This document shows positions 1 through 6,989 of a stretch of DNA of 33,558 bases, one piece after another (position 1 is the stretch's first letter; each line of letters begins with the position of its first letter). Where the stretch lies: contig JALFVE010000030.1 of assembly GCA_022787085.1 (NCBI GenBank), positions 1 through 33,558 on the forward strand. The letters are read 5' to 3'. The notes beneath the pieces are model-generated. The model was not told where the DNA came from, did not search any database, and saw nothing but the letters and a program-made list of their open reading frames with translations. The stretch is from Oscillospiraceae bacterium (lineage in GTDB: Bacteria; Bacillota; Clostridia; Oscillospirales; Ruminococcaceae). A program made the position numbers and the translations under genes.

Positions 1-153
1 CTGTATCCCGATTTTGACATTGTTTTTGACGATGACGGCAATATTTCCCATGTTATTCCCACTGAGCCTGCGCCTTTGCCGCCCGAGCCGCCCTCAAATG
101 CTGAGCTGGCGGCGGCTATTGCTGAGCTTGCGGAGGTGATGATGGGTGGTTAA
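1..153 (+). CDS. C-terminal end of a prophage tail-region protein (partial)
   Basis: The reading frame is open from the first base and ends at TAA 151-153, giving 50 residues of a protein that starts outside the window. The visible part has an acidic stretch (DFDIVFDDDGN), a proline-rich hinge (PAPLPPEPP) and an Ala/Glu-rich terminal helix. This kind of tail is common at the end of siphophage tail or baseplate-associated proteins of Firmicutes prophages. The position directly before small late genes, holin and lysin supports a late structural gene. The exact function cannot be told from this fragment. Confidence 0.6.
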   Translation: MYPDFDIVFDDDGNISHVIPTEPAPLPPEPPSNAELAAAIAELAEVMMGG

Positions 154-265
154 GATCTTTGTTTATCAGGTTAAAACAGGTAAAATGACTGTTGATGATG
201 TTCCCGAGAGATGGCGGGAACAGGTAAGAATTGAGTTGGAGGGTTCAGGCAATGGACAGTTTTAA
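146..265 (+). CDS. Small phage late protein, CD1375/XkdX-like (39 aa)
   Basis: A GTG start at 146 overlaps the end of the previous gene and sits 5 bases after a near-perfect Shine-Dalgarno (GGAGGTGAT, 132-140). The product begins VVKIFVYQVKTGKMTVDDVP and ends in a charged helix (RWREQVRIELE). The pattern of a beta strand, 'K(T/M)..DVP' and then 'REQVR' resembles the tiny CD1375-like proteins found between tail genes and holins in clostridial prophages. Their role is not known. Resemblance is from memory of the family; the strong ribosome binding site and translational coupling are what make the gene itself credible. Confidence 0.6.
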   Translation: MVKIFVYQVKTGKMTVDDVPERWREQVRIELEGSGNGQF

Positions 266-461
266 TTTAAACAAATGGATAACCGATAATCTTATTTCGG
301 GTGTTAAGATCGGCAAGTTTTCAAGGGAATGGGCGGCAATTCAGTTGGCTGATTTTTTTATCAGGGGCAGCATTACTCAGTCCGATATCAAAAGATTTGA
401 GGAGGAGACTCTTGTTTCTAAGTCTAAACACCCCGATATCTTCTACTCCCCTGAGATTTAA
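252..461 (+). CDS. Small hypothetical phage protein upstream of holin (69 aa)
   Basis: I chose ATG 252 because GGAGGG (238-243) lies 8 bases upstream; an earlier in-frame TTG at 231 has no comparable site. The start lies inside the end of the preceding small gene, which suggests coupled translation. The protein is soluble, with no signal peptide or membrane segment, and is predicted to be mostly helical with a basic then acidic character (GKFSREWAAIQLADFFIRG, then SDIKRFEEE). I do not recognise a family. Its place in the string of overlapping late genes suggests a tail-tip or lysis-accessory role, but this is only inferred. Confidence 0.6.
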   Translation: MDSFNLNKWITDNLISGVKIGKFSREWAAIQLADFFIRGSITQSDIKRFEEETLVSKSKHPDIFYSPEI

Positions 462-482
462 TACTTTAATTGGAGGGTTAAT

Positions 483-905
483 ATGGACAAGTTTACAGAA
501 TTTTTCAAGATCGTTTTCGGCGGAATCGTCACAGCCGTTTCGGGGTTCCTCGGCGGCATGGACGGGATTATGTATGCACTTATCGCTTTTATCACAATCG
601 ACTACATAACGGGCGTTGCGGTGGCTGTAAAGCAGAAGAAATTATCCTCGGAGGTGGGGTTTTGGGGCTTGGTGCGCAAAGTGTGCATTTTACTGCTTAT
701 TGGCATTGCACATTATATCGACTGCTATGTTACGAAAAACGGTGATGTGGTGCGGACTGTTGTTGCTATGTACTATATCGGCAATGAGGGAGTGTCGATC
801 CTCGAAAACTGCGGGAATCTTGGGCTTCCGCTGCCCCCAAAGCTGATAGCAGTAATGGCGCAAATCAAAGAAACAGGCGAAAAATCAGACAAGGAGGATA
901 AATAA
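483..905 (+). CDS. Phage holin, Cph1/TcdE-type (Holin_4 family)
   Basis: A 140-residue membrane protein. An amphipathic N-terminus is followed by a hydrophobic segment with a Gly-rich turn (about residues 10-26), a second segment (about 30-50, IMYALIAFITIDYITGVAVAV), a basic loop (KQKKLSSEVGFWGLVRK), a third segment (about 68-82) and further hydrophobic helices, then a charged hydrophilic tail. The 'D-Y-x-T-G' after the second segment and 'S..GFWGLVRK' in the loop are typical of the phage holin family that includes TcdE. It would form membrane lesions that release the endolysin encoded two genes downstream. The start has TTGGAGGGT about 8 bases upstream. Confidence 0.9.
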   Translation: MDKFTEFFKIVFGGIVTAVSGFLGGMDGIMYALIAFITIDYITGVAVAVKQKKLSSEVGFWGLVRKVCILLLIGIAHYIDCYVTKNGDVVRTVVAMYYIGNEGVSILENCGNLGLPLPPKLIAVMAQIKETGEKSDKEDK

Positions 906-906
906 T

Positions 907-1068
907 ATGTCAAACGCAGAAATCAACGAGATCATCAAGGCTATGGCTTACGGGTTCACCGATAAGCAGATAGCAGAGGAATGTGAAATGACGGTGGAAG
1001 AAGCTGCCGCATTCCGCAAGGAACATTCAGCAGAAATCGCAAAGAAAGCTGGTGAAAGCAATGGCTGA
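907..1068 (+). CDS. 53-residue helix-turn-helix-like protein in the lysis cassette
   Basis: ATG 907 follows the holin stop by one base; AAGGAGG at the end of the holin gene serves as ribosome binding site. The product is MSNAEINEIIKAMAYGFTDK followed by QIAEECEMTVEEAAAFRKEH and a short Lys/Glu-rich tail. The middle part reads like a helix-turn-helix of the sigma-70 region 4 / LuxR kind (GFTDKQIAEECEMTVEEAAAFR), so DNA binding is possible but not shown. The stop overlaps the start of the endolysin, so all three lysis-region genes are translationally coupled. I do not know a named family for it. Confidence 0.65.
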   Translation: MSNAEINEIIKAMAYGFTDKQIAEECEMTVEEAAAFRKEHSAEIAKKAGESNG

Positions 1069-1693
1069 TATCAAACTCAGAATTATAGATCTCTCAAAGT
1101 GGAACGGAGCTGTTGATTTTGCAAAGGTCAAGGCTTCGGGCATTGACGGTGTTATCATCAGGACGGGCTTCGGAGTGAAGTCCCCTAAGCAGGTTGACAA
1201 GCGTTTCGAGGAATATTACGCAAAGGCTAAGGCGGCAGGGCTGTATGTAGGTGCTTATCATTACAGCTATGCAAAGGACGTTCCCGGGGCAGTCAAAGAG
1301 GCTGAATTTATGCTTGAGCTGATCAAGGGCAAGTCCTTCGCGCTTCCTGTTTACGGTGATTTTGAGGAGCAGGGAAAGCTTTCCCGAACTGTCTGCACCG
1401 AGATGGTAAAGGCATTTTGTGACAGGCTGGAGATCAGCGGAGCGTGGGCAGGCATTTACAGCTATGACACGTTCTTTAAGGACAAGCTGACGGCTGATAT
1501 CCCGAAAAGATACACTGCTTGGGTGGCAAGAGTGGAGAATGTTTTTCCGAAGTGCGTTCCCGAGGGTAATATCGGCATATGGCAGTATTCATGGAAGGGC
1601 AAGGTCGGAGGTATTTCGGGCGATGTGGACATGGATTACTGCTACAAGGATTTCCCCACAATGATAAAGCGGTCGGGGCTGAACAGGTTCTGA
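1061..1693 (+). CDS. Prophage endolysin, GH25 muramidase
   Basis: A 210-residue glycoside hydrolase family 25 (Chalaropsis-type lysozyme) domain with no separate cell-wall binding module. The family strand with the first acidic residue is near the N-terminus (IIDLSKWNGAVDF), and the catalytic D-x-E element is 'YGDFEE' at about residues 104-109. The central part includes the expected 'AGLYVGAYHYSYA', and the C-terminal part 'IGIWQYSWKGKVGGISGDVDMDYCY' is the typical end of the barrel. ATG 1061 is preferred over an in-frame GTG at 1052 because GGTGA lies just upstream of it. No signal peptide: release would depend on the holin two genes upstream. It cleaves the MurNAc-GlcNAc bond of peptidoglycan. 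Confidence 0.92.
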   Translation: MADIKLRIIDLSKWNGAVDFAKVKASGIDGVIIRTGFGVKSPKQVDKRFEEYYAKAKAAGLYVGAYHYSYAKDVPGAVKEAEFMLELIKGKSFALPVYGDFEEQGKLSRTVCTEMVKAFCDRLEISGAWAGIYSYDTFFKDKLTADIPKRYTAWVARVENVFPKCVPEGNIGIWQYSWKGKVGGISGDVDMDYCYKDFPTMIKRSGLNRF

Positions 1694-1707
1694 TATATAA
1701 CAGTTAT

Positions 1708-1748
1708 CCCCGTCGGTCCGTTTGGATCGGCGGGGAGTTTTTGTTTTG
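1708..1748 (+). terminator. Intrinsic terminator after the prophage lysis genes
   Basis: A 12-bp stem (arms 1708-1719 and 1724-1735, with two G-U pairs) closes a short loop and is followed by a T-rich run at 1738-1747. It lies 15 bases after the endolysin stop and ends the prophage late transcript. Confidence 0.85.
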
Positions 1749-1764
1749 TCGTAGTTTTGTCGTA
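1743..1764 (+). repeat. Tandem 11-bp direct repeat near the prophage end
   Basis: GTTTTGTCGTA occurs twice in a row (1743-1753 and 1754-1764). It lies between the last prophage gene and the tRNA-Leu gene. Short direct repeats in this place can be arm-type integrase binding sites, but that role is only inferred. Confidence 0.5.
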
Positions 1765-1806
1765 GTAATCACAAATATTTATTTAATGTTAATACAGTTA
1801 ACAATA

Positions 1807-1846
1807 CAAAAATACCCTCAAATGGCGCATTATAGCCATTTGAGGG
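1807..1846 (-). terminator. Intrinsic terminator downstream of tRNA-Leu
   Basis: A perfect 12-bp inverted repeat (1815-1826 and 1835-1846) with an 8-base loop. Read on the minus strand it begins one base after the tRNA CCA end and is followed by TATTTTT, as expected for a tRNA terminator. Confidence 0.85.
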
Positions 1847-1847
1847 A

Positions 1848-1934
1848 TGGTGCGGATAATGTGACTTGAACACACACGGTATTGCTACCACTAGAACCTG
1901 AATCTAGCGCGTCTGCCGATTCCGCCATATCCGC
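1848..1934 (-). tRNA. tRNA-Leu, anticodon CAG
   Basis: The minus strand folds into a class II tRNA of 87 bases including an encoded CCA (complement of 1848-1850). The acceptor stem is GCGGATA paired with TATCCGC; the anticodon arm is CTAGA / TCTAG with loop TTCAGGT, so the anticodon is CAG (complement of 1898-1900), reading CUG. The long variable arm (TGGTAGCAATACC) and the T arm with GTTCAAGTC are as expected for leucine. The 3' end faces the prophage on the left, so this gene is the likely phage attachment site. Confidence 0.96.
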
Positions 1935-1945
1935 ATTACTTAATC

Positions 1946-1974
1946 ATTATACACCTTAAATATGAGTTTGTCAA
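1946..1974 (-). promoter_or_regulatory. Consensus sigma-A promoter of tRNA-Leu
   Basis: On the minus strand, a perfect TTGACA (complement of 1969-1974), a 17-base spacer and a perfect TATAAT (complement of 1946-1951) lie about 12 bases before the tRNA 5' end. Confidence 0.88.
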
Positions 1975-2009
1975 GCATAAAACAGAATTTTACATTTTGT
2001 TAATATCTG

Positions 2010-3608
2010 CTATTTCTTGGCATATTTAAAAAACATGGTATCGGTGTACGGGTCAAAGTAAATATCCTTAGAATCGTTCAAAGTAATCAGATATTTTTTT
2101 TCATAAGAAAGAGGGAGAATGCAGGCATTGCCGACAATTTTGTCCTCAGCCCTTCTGATGATATCCTTTTTAGTGTTAAGATCGGTGCATCCGGACATAT
2201 TCTTTATCAGATCATCCAGTTCGGTATCATTATAACCGCAGGCGTCATAAACCGTTTCAAAGAAATTATCAGCAAGATTCATATTTCCATAGATTGTATC
2301 AATAAAAAATGTCTCCTCACCTGCGGAAACAGAGCTTCTGAAATCCTTCTCGTTCATAAAAACAGGAGAGCAGTAAAGTTCAAGCTTTTCCTCAAAGTCC
2401 GCAGCAACTGAATAAGGGACAGACGGCGAATTAAGAGTGTCGCAGGCAAGCAGGATACTGCTGTTAAAATCAATCTCGGGATGCTCTGAAACAGCATTTT
2501 TCCATGCGCTTGAAGAGCTGTTCCATTTTCTCTCGGAAAGCGAAAAAAGTTCACGGAAGCTTTTGTTTGCCACTGTGATAGCAGGCGGGATAATATCCTC
2601 CGCAGGAACGGAATCCTCCCCCAGCTCGGAATGCAGCTTCTCCCTGTCAACAGCTGAAAAAACAGCCTTTCTCACCGCAGGATCTTCAAAGGGGGCTGTA
2701 TCGGAATCAAGAAAAAGGAAGGTCGTGCCGCAGATATATTCCTTTATATCGTGATCCTTAGCCGTATCCTTATCATATTCGGAATAGCTATATGCAATAT
2801 ATGCGTCTGTTTCAAAATTCTTTGCTTTTTCGGAGCCGACCCTGTCATCCGAGATCTCAATATTCACAAGCTGAGGATATGTCCTGTATTGTTCGGTAGA
2901 ATTACTGTTTATCCTTTCAAGGGTAATATGATTGTCCGTCCAGAAAGGATCGTAATTCCAGTCGCTGATGTAAAAGGCACCGCAGGAATAGCAGTCAGCG
3001 GCGGACAAGCCATATCTTCCCCGTGTTGATAGAAAAAGCTCCTCATTGCATGGAGAAGCTGCTGTGTGAGCCATGAGTTTCAGAAAATCGCAGTTCGGAT
3101 ATTCCAGCTCAATAACAAGAGTGTGCTCATCCTTTGCGGTTACTCCCAGCTCAGCTTCGCTTTTCGCTCCGCCATAAACAGCCATGCCGTTTTTTATGCC
3201 GAAAAACAGCTCAGCATACGGTGAATGGGTATCAGCGTCAAATATTCTTCTGAAAGCATATTCGTAATCATAAGCAGTGAGAGGAACGCCGTCCTTACCC
3301 TTCATTCCAAACCAATAAAGACCTTCTCTCAGTTCAAAGGTGTAGGTCAGACCATCCTCGGAAACGCTGTAGCTTTTTGCTGAACCGTTTATGAGTCGTC
3401 CGTCGCCGTCCATATCCATCAGCAGAGCAAAGGTGTTTCTGATAACGAACATGGACTGACTGTCCTCAGCCATCTGAGGGTCAAGATTTTTTGGATTTTC
3501 GGAAATAACCGCATAAAAAACGCCGTCTGCTCCGTCATCATCAGCACCGCAGGCGCAAAGAGACAGCATTGCAAGCGCAGCGGTAAAAAATAACGCTCTG
3601 AATTTCAT
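2010..3608 (-). CDS. Peptide ABC transporter substrate-binding lipoprotein (SBP_bac_5)
   Basis: A 532-residue extracytoplasmic solute-binding protein of the oligopeptide/nickel (family 5) type. The N-terminus has a lipoprotein signal (MKFRALFFTAALAMLSLCAC), with Cys20 the most likely lipidated residue (L-C-A-C). The mature part opens with the family pattern 'NPKNLDPQMAEDSQSMFVIRNTF', followed by 'LTYTFELREGLYW', 'LTAYDYEYAFRRIFD', and later 'DPAVRKAVFSAVDREKL', all typical of OppA-like proteins. It is the third gene of the nrdD operon, 29 bases after nrdG, with no permease or ATPase genes nearby, so it is an orphan binding protein. It might use a transporter encoded elsewhere. The ligand cannot be predicted. 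Confidence 0.88.
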   Translation of the reverse strand: MKFRALFFTAALAMLSLCACGADDDGADGVFYAVISENPKNLDPQMAEDSQSMFVIRNTFALLMDMDGDGRLINGSAKSYSVSEDGLTYTFELREGLYWFGMKGKDGVPLTAYDYEYAFRRIFDADTHSPYAELFFGIKNGMAVYGGAKSEAELGVTAKDEHTLVIELEYPNCDFLKLMAHTAASPCNEELFLSTRGRYGLSAADCYSCGAFYISDWNYDPFWTDNHITLERINSNSTEQYRTYPQLVNIEISDDRVGSEKAKNFETDAYIAYSYSEYDKDTAKDHDIKEYICGTTFLFLDSDTAPFEDPAVRKAVFSAVDREKLHSELGEDSVPAEDIIPPAITVANKSFRELFSLSERKWNSSSSAWKNAVSEHPEIDFNSSILLACDTLNSPSVPYSVAADFEEKLELYCSPVFMNEKDFRSSVSAGEETFFIDTIYGNMNLADNFFETVYDACGYNDTELDDLIKNMSGCTDLNTKKDIIRRAEDKIVGNACILPLSYEKKYLITLNDSKDIYFDPYTDTMFFKYAKK

Positions 3609-3637
3609 GCCGTCCCTCTTTTCAGTAAATTAAAACA

Positions 3638-4165
3638 TTACAGCTCTGCCGTCACTACCCTGCCCTCTTTGGCTGTCTTTTTCAGATCAATGATCCTCTG
3701 ATTTGCGCTGCCTCTGAATCTCAGATCAATACTTCTTTCTGCAAGGATAAAAGGACCGTCCACCAGGTAATCGCTGACCTTCAGAAGATCATTGTAACAG
3801 TTTTCGCCGTCTGCATTAGCCTTCAGAAATTCATAGGTATAACCGCTGAAGGTAATGATATCAAGCCCTTTTTCACGGATCATTGAACCGAGCCTTGAAA
3901 GCGCTTTTGCCTGACAAAAGGGCTCTCCCCCGCTGAAAGTCACTCCGTCAAGCAGAGGATTTGAAACGATCTTATCCATTATATCTTCTGTTGAGATCAC
4001 ATATCCCGCAGAAAAGTCATGAGTCTGGGGATTATGGCAGCCCTCGCAGCTATGAGGACAGCCCTGAACAAATACAGTAAGCCTTATCCCCGGGCCGTCC
4101 ACGATTGAGTCATCTGTTATCCCCGCGATACGCAATTCAGCGCAGTTATTGGTATCAGTGAGCAA
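3638..4165 (-). CDS. nrdG: Anaerobic ribonucleotide reductase activating protein (radical SAM)
   Basis: A 175-residue radical SAM enzyme. The cluster motif C-P-H-S-C-E-G-C (CxxxCxxC) comes after 'SIVDGPGIRLTVFVQG', followed by 'GVTFSGGEPF', the SAM-binding glycine motif. NrdG uses SAM and a [4Fe-4S] cluster to put the glycyl radical on NrdD. The start is a TTG at 4165 with AAAGGA nine bases upstream; it lies within the last codons of nrdD (11-base overlap). The first ten residues before 'LRIAGI' look like an extension relative to the usual N-terminus, where the family normally begins with M-R-I-A-G or similar. The protein itself looks intact, in contrast to its substrate NrdD. Confidence 0.93.
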   Translation of the reverse strand: MLTDTNNCAELRIAGITDDSIVDGPGIRLTVFVQGCPHSCEGCHNPQTHDFSAGYVISTEDIMDKIVSNPLLDGVTFSGGEPFCQAKALSRLGSMIREKGLDIITFSGYTYEFLKANADGENCYNDLLKVSDYLVDGPFILAERSIDLRFRGSANQRIIDLKKTAKEGRVVTAEL

Positions 4166-6401
4166 TTCTTCTTATCCTTTCATGAACATAGCTGTGCTCT
4201 TCCTCACGTCTGCCGCACTTGGGGCAGATATCGCCGATTATTCCCGTGTAGCCGCAGACAGGATCTCTGTCCACAGGGTGATTGATGGAGCCGTAGCCAA
4301 TGCCCGATTCCTTCATGCAGCGAACGATTTTTTCAAATGCCTCAAGATTGTTTGCAGGGTCTCCGTCCAGCTCCACATAGCTTATATGACCTGCATTTGT
4401 AAGCTCATGGTAAGGCGCCTCGATCTTGATCTTCTCAAATGCGCTGAGCTTGTAGTAAACGGGAACATGGAAGGAATTTGTATAATAATCCTTGTCGGTA
4501 ACGCCCTCGATTGAACCGAATCTTCTTCTGTCTATACGGACAAATTTACCTGCAAGGCCTTCGGCAGGAGTGGCAAGCAGTGAGAAATTCATGCCTGTTC
4601 GGATGGTTTCCTCATCCATACGCTGCCTCATTCGTGAAACGATCTCCATACCCAAAGTCCTTGCCTCCGAGGATTCTCCGTGATGACTGCCGATAAGAGC
4701 CTTGAGACATTCTGCAAGACCAATAAATCCCATGGAAAGGGTGCCGTGCTTTAATACCTCGCCCACAGTATCGTCGGGACCGAGCTTATCTGAATCGATC
4801 CACACACCCTGTCCCATAAGAAACGGATAATTTCTCACCCGCTTCTGCGCCTGAATACGGTATCTGTGCATCAGCTGCTCGCATACCATATCCATAACCT
4901 CCTCCAGGCTGTCAAAAAAGGCACCCACATTTCCGTTTGCCTTAATGGCAAGTCTGGGGAGATTTACCGAAGTAAAGCTGAGATTTCCTCTTCCCGTTAC
5001 GATCTCCCTCTCAGGGTCGTAATGATTTCCGATAACTCTCGTGCGGCAGCCCATGGTGGCTATCTCGGTATTATAGTCCCCCGCCTTGTAATATTTCAGA
5101 TTGAAGGGAGCGTCGATGAATGAGAAATTCGGGAACAGCCTTTTTGCCGAAACACGGCAGGCAAGCTTGAAAAGGTCATAGTTGGGATCCTCGGGATTAA
5201 AGTTTATTCCTTCTTTGATCTTGAAAATATGAATGGGAAAAATAGGAGTTTCGCCGTCTCCGATACCCGCTTCATTGGCAAGCAGAACATTTTTTATGAC
5301 CATTCTGCCCTCTGTGGAGGTATCCGTACCGTAATTTATAGATGAAAACGGAAGCTGAGCGCCCGCACGGCTGTTCATGGCATTTAGATTATGAATGAGA
5401 GCCTCCATCGCCTGATAAACCGCACGGTCGGTCTCACGGGAGGCTGCAGAACAGCAATAGGACTGGATACGTTCAGCCGTATCCTTGTTTGTAATGGCAA
5501 GGAGCTTTGGCATTTCAGCCTCTTTATAGCCGTTATTATTATCAAGAACGGGATAAATATTCTTTTCGGAAAAAATCTCTCCTGCAATTTTTTTTGCTGT
5601 TTCATTGCCGTTATCAAGACCGCAGAGCAGCTCAAAACAGCGAGCTTCGTTCTCAATGTACTTTTTTCTGTAGGTTTTGGCAGCACCCTGAGCCATGGCA
5701 TAATCAAAATTCGGAATACTCTGCCCTCCGTGCATATCGTTCTGGCATGATTCGATAGCGATGCAGGCAAGAGCCGCATAGGCTGAGATATCGTTGGGCT
5801 CTCTGAAATTACCCTGTCCCGATGAAAAGCCGTTTTTAAACAGCTTTATCAGATCTATCTGGCAGCAGGTAGCAGTAAGGGTATAATAGTCCATATCATG
5901 AATATGGATATCCCCTTCTTCATGAGCCTTAGCAATTCTCGGGTCAAGAACGTACATCTCGCAGAACTGCTTTGCACCCTCAGAGCCGTATCTGAACATG
6001 GTTCCCATGGCAGTGTCGCCGTTGATATTGGCATTTTCCCGCTTGATATCGCTGTCTCTTGCAGCCTTGAAGGTAAGGTCCTCATATATCTTCATCAGCT
6101 TGGTATTCATTTCACGGGAGCGTGTACGATCGGAGCGGTAGAGGATATAAGCCTTTGCGGTCTTAGCATGACCCTCCTCCACCAGCACCTTTTCCACCAG
6201 ATCCTGTATCTGCTCAACAGTAGGAATACTTTGGCTTCCGTATTTATCTTCGCACAGCCCGCACACCTTGACCGCAAGCTCCATGGAGGTATCATAATCG
6301 GTGCCTCCCACAGCCTGAGCAGCCTTATATATCGCTTTGGCGATCTTTTCAATATTAAAAGTATCTTTTCGTCCGTCTCTCTTAACGATATGAGTTATCA
6401 T
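4155..6401 (-). CDS. nrdD: Anaerobic (class III) ribonucleoside-triphosphate reductase, lacking the C-terminal glycyl-radical segment
   Basis: 748 residues from ATG 6401. An upstream in-frame GTG at 6446 is rejected because the promoter would leave almost no leader. An ATP-cone (residues 1-95, ITHIVKRDGRKDTFN) precedes the catalytic barrel, with C179/C180 in 'TATCCQIDL' and C452 in 'ATMGCRTRV' as probable active-site cysteines. A small zinc-site region follows (C716, C726, C729 in VCGYTGIIGDICPKCG). Known NrdD proteins then continue through 'ERIRR(I/V)' into R-x-x-G-Y, which carries the radical glycine, plus about 20 more residues. Here the chain is ERIRRIAH and stop. No G-Y element is found in the other two frames. 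Either the enzyme is inactive, is complemented in trans, or the sequence carries a deletion. Confidence 0.9.
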   Translation of the reverse strand: MITHIVKRDGRKDTFNIEKIAKAIYKAAQAVGGTDYDTSMELAVKVCGLCEDKYGSQSIPTVEQIQDLVEKVLVEEGHAKTAKAYILYRSDRTRSREMNTKLMKIYEDLTFKAARDSDIKRENANINGDTAMGTMFRYGSEGAKQFCEMYVLDPRIAKAHEEGDIHIHDMDYYTLTATCCQIDLIKLFKNGFSSGQGNFREPNDISAYAALACIAIESCQNDMHGGQSIPNFDYAMAQGAAKTYRKKYIENEARCFELLCGLDNGNETAKKIAGEIFSEKNIYPVLDNNNGYKEAEMPKLLAITNKDTAERIQSYCCSAASRETDRAVYQAMEALIHNLNAMNSRAGAQLPFSSINYGTDTSTEGRMVIKNVLLANEAGIGDGETPIFPIHIFKIKEGINFNPEDPNYDLFKLACRVSAKRLFPNFSFIDAPFNLKYYKAGDYNTEIATMGCRTRVIGNHYDPEREIVTGRGNLSFTSVNLPRLAIKANGNVGAFFDSLEEVMDMVCEQLMHRYRIQAQKRVRNYPFLMGQGVWIDSDKLGPDDTVGEVLKHGTLSMGFIGLAECLKALIGSHHGESSEARTLGMEIVSRMRQRMDEETIRTGMNFSLLATPAEGLAGKFVRIDRRRFGSIEGVTDKDYYTNSFHVPVYYKLSAFEKIKIEAPYHELTNAGHISYVELDGDPANNLEAFEKIVRCMKESGIGYGSINHPVDRDPVCGYTGIIGDICPKCGRREEEHSYVHERIRRIAH

Positions 6402-6456
6402 CTTGCAACCGTCTTTCTGAATATAAACATATATGGTGATCCGCACACTAAATTAT

Positions 6457-6485
6457 AGTATATAATATTTGCGTCCGCTTGTCAA
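6457..6485 (-). promoter_or_regulatory. Sigma-A promoter of nrdD-nrdG-SBP operon
   Basis: Minus strand TTGACA (complement of 6480-6485), 17-base spacer, TATACT (complement of 6457-6462). Predicted transcript start near 6450, giving a leader of about 50 bases before ATG 6401. The partly palindromic ACTAAATTATAGT just downstream of the -10 overlaps the start and could be an operator, but its match to the NrdR box is poor. Confidence 0.8.
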
Positions 6486-6500
6486 CCGCTGCCGATTTAC

Positions 6501-6534
6501 AAAAAGCGACGGCAATTTTGTGAATATTGCCGTC
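6501..6534 (-). terminator. Terminator at the end of the pyr operon (after ruvX)
   Basis: On the minus strand a perfect 9-bp stem (GACGGCAAT / ATTGCCGTC, 6508-6516 with 6526-6534) followed by GCTTTTTG. It lies 27 bases after the ruvX stop and just upstream of the nrdD promoter. Confidence 0.85.
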
Positions 6535-6560
6535 TTGACTTTTTTGATTTTTATGCTTTA

Positions 6561-6989
6561 TCAGCCTTGCGAACCGCTGTTCTTTCTGAAACCCATGTAG
6601 CTTTCAAGAATAATAACAGCCGCCACAGCGTCAACCACATTTTTTCGTTTTTTTCCCCGGACATTGACCTCGTTGAGATAGTTGTGTGCCGAAACAGTAG
6701 TGCAGCGCTCGTCCCACATAACGACCTTGATGCCCGTGATTTTCTCAAGTCTCTGACCGAAAAGAGCGCATTTCTCAGCTCTCTCCCCCACTGTATTGTT
6801 CATATTCTTGGGATATCCCACCACAAGAAGCTCAACCTGCTCATTTTTTGCAAGCTCTGCGGTCTTTTCAAGGCAGCGCTCAAAATCCTTTTCAAAGATA
6901 ACAGTCAGAGGAGACGCAAGAAATTCGCTTTTGTCACATACGGCAATACCCGTTCTGCTGTCTCCGAAATCCACACTCATTATCTTCAT
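6561..6989 (-). CDS. ruvX: Putative pre-16S rRNA nuclease / Holliday junction resolvase-like (YqgF)
   Basis: A 142-residue RNase H-fold protein of the YqgF/RuvX family, close to the usual length. The first acidic motif is 'MSVDFGDSRTGIAVCD'; the middle motif 'ELLVVGYPKNMNNTVGERAEK' matches the family 'VVGxPxxMxG..g', and the C-terminal 'DERCTTVSAH' and 'VDAVAAVIILESYM' carry the other conserved acidic residues. The family takes part in maturation of the 16S rRNA 5' end. It is the last gene of the long pyr operon and overlaps the upstream gene by 4 bases (ATGA). Confidence 0.94.
   Translation of the reverse strand: MKIMSVDFGDSRTGIAVCDKSEFLASPLTVIFEKDFERCLEKTAELAKNEQVELLVVGYPKNMNNTVGERAEKCALFGQRLEKITGIKVVMWDERCTTVSAHNYLNEVNVRGKKRKNVVDAVAAVIILESYMGFRKNSGSQG

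Noticed and set aside
4135-4165. Alternative nrdG start at TTG 4135 (residue L11)
   Set aside because: It would give a more usual N-terminus but has no ribosome binding site, while TTG 4165 has AAAGGA nine bases upstream.
5898-6458. Open frame of 186 codons on the plus strand over nrdD
   Set aside because: Antisense to the conserved ATP-cone and catalytic region of NrdD, without a ribosome binding site.
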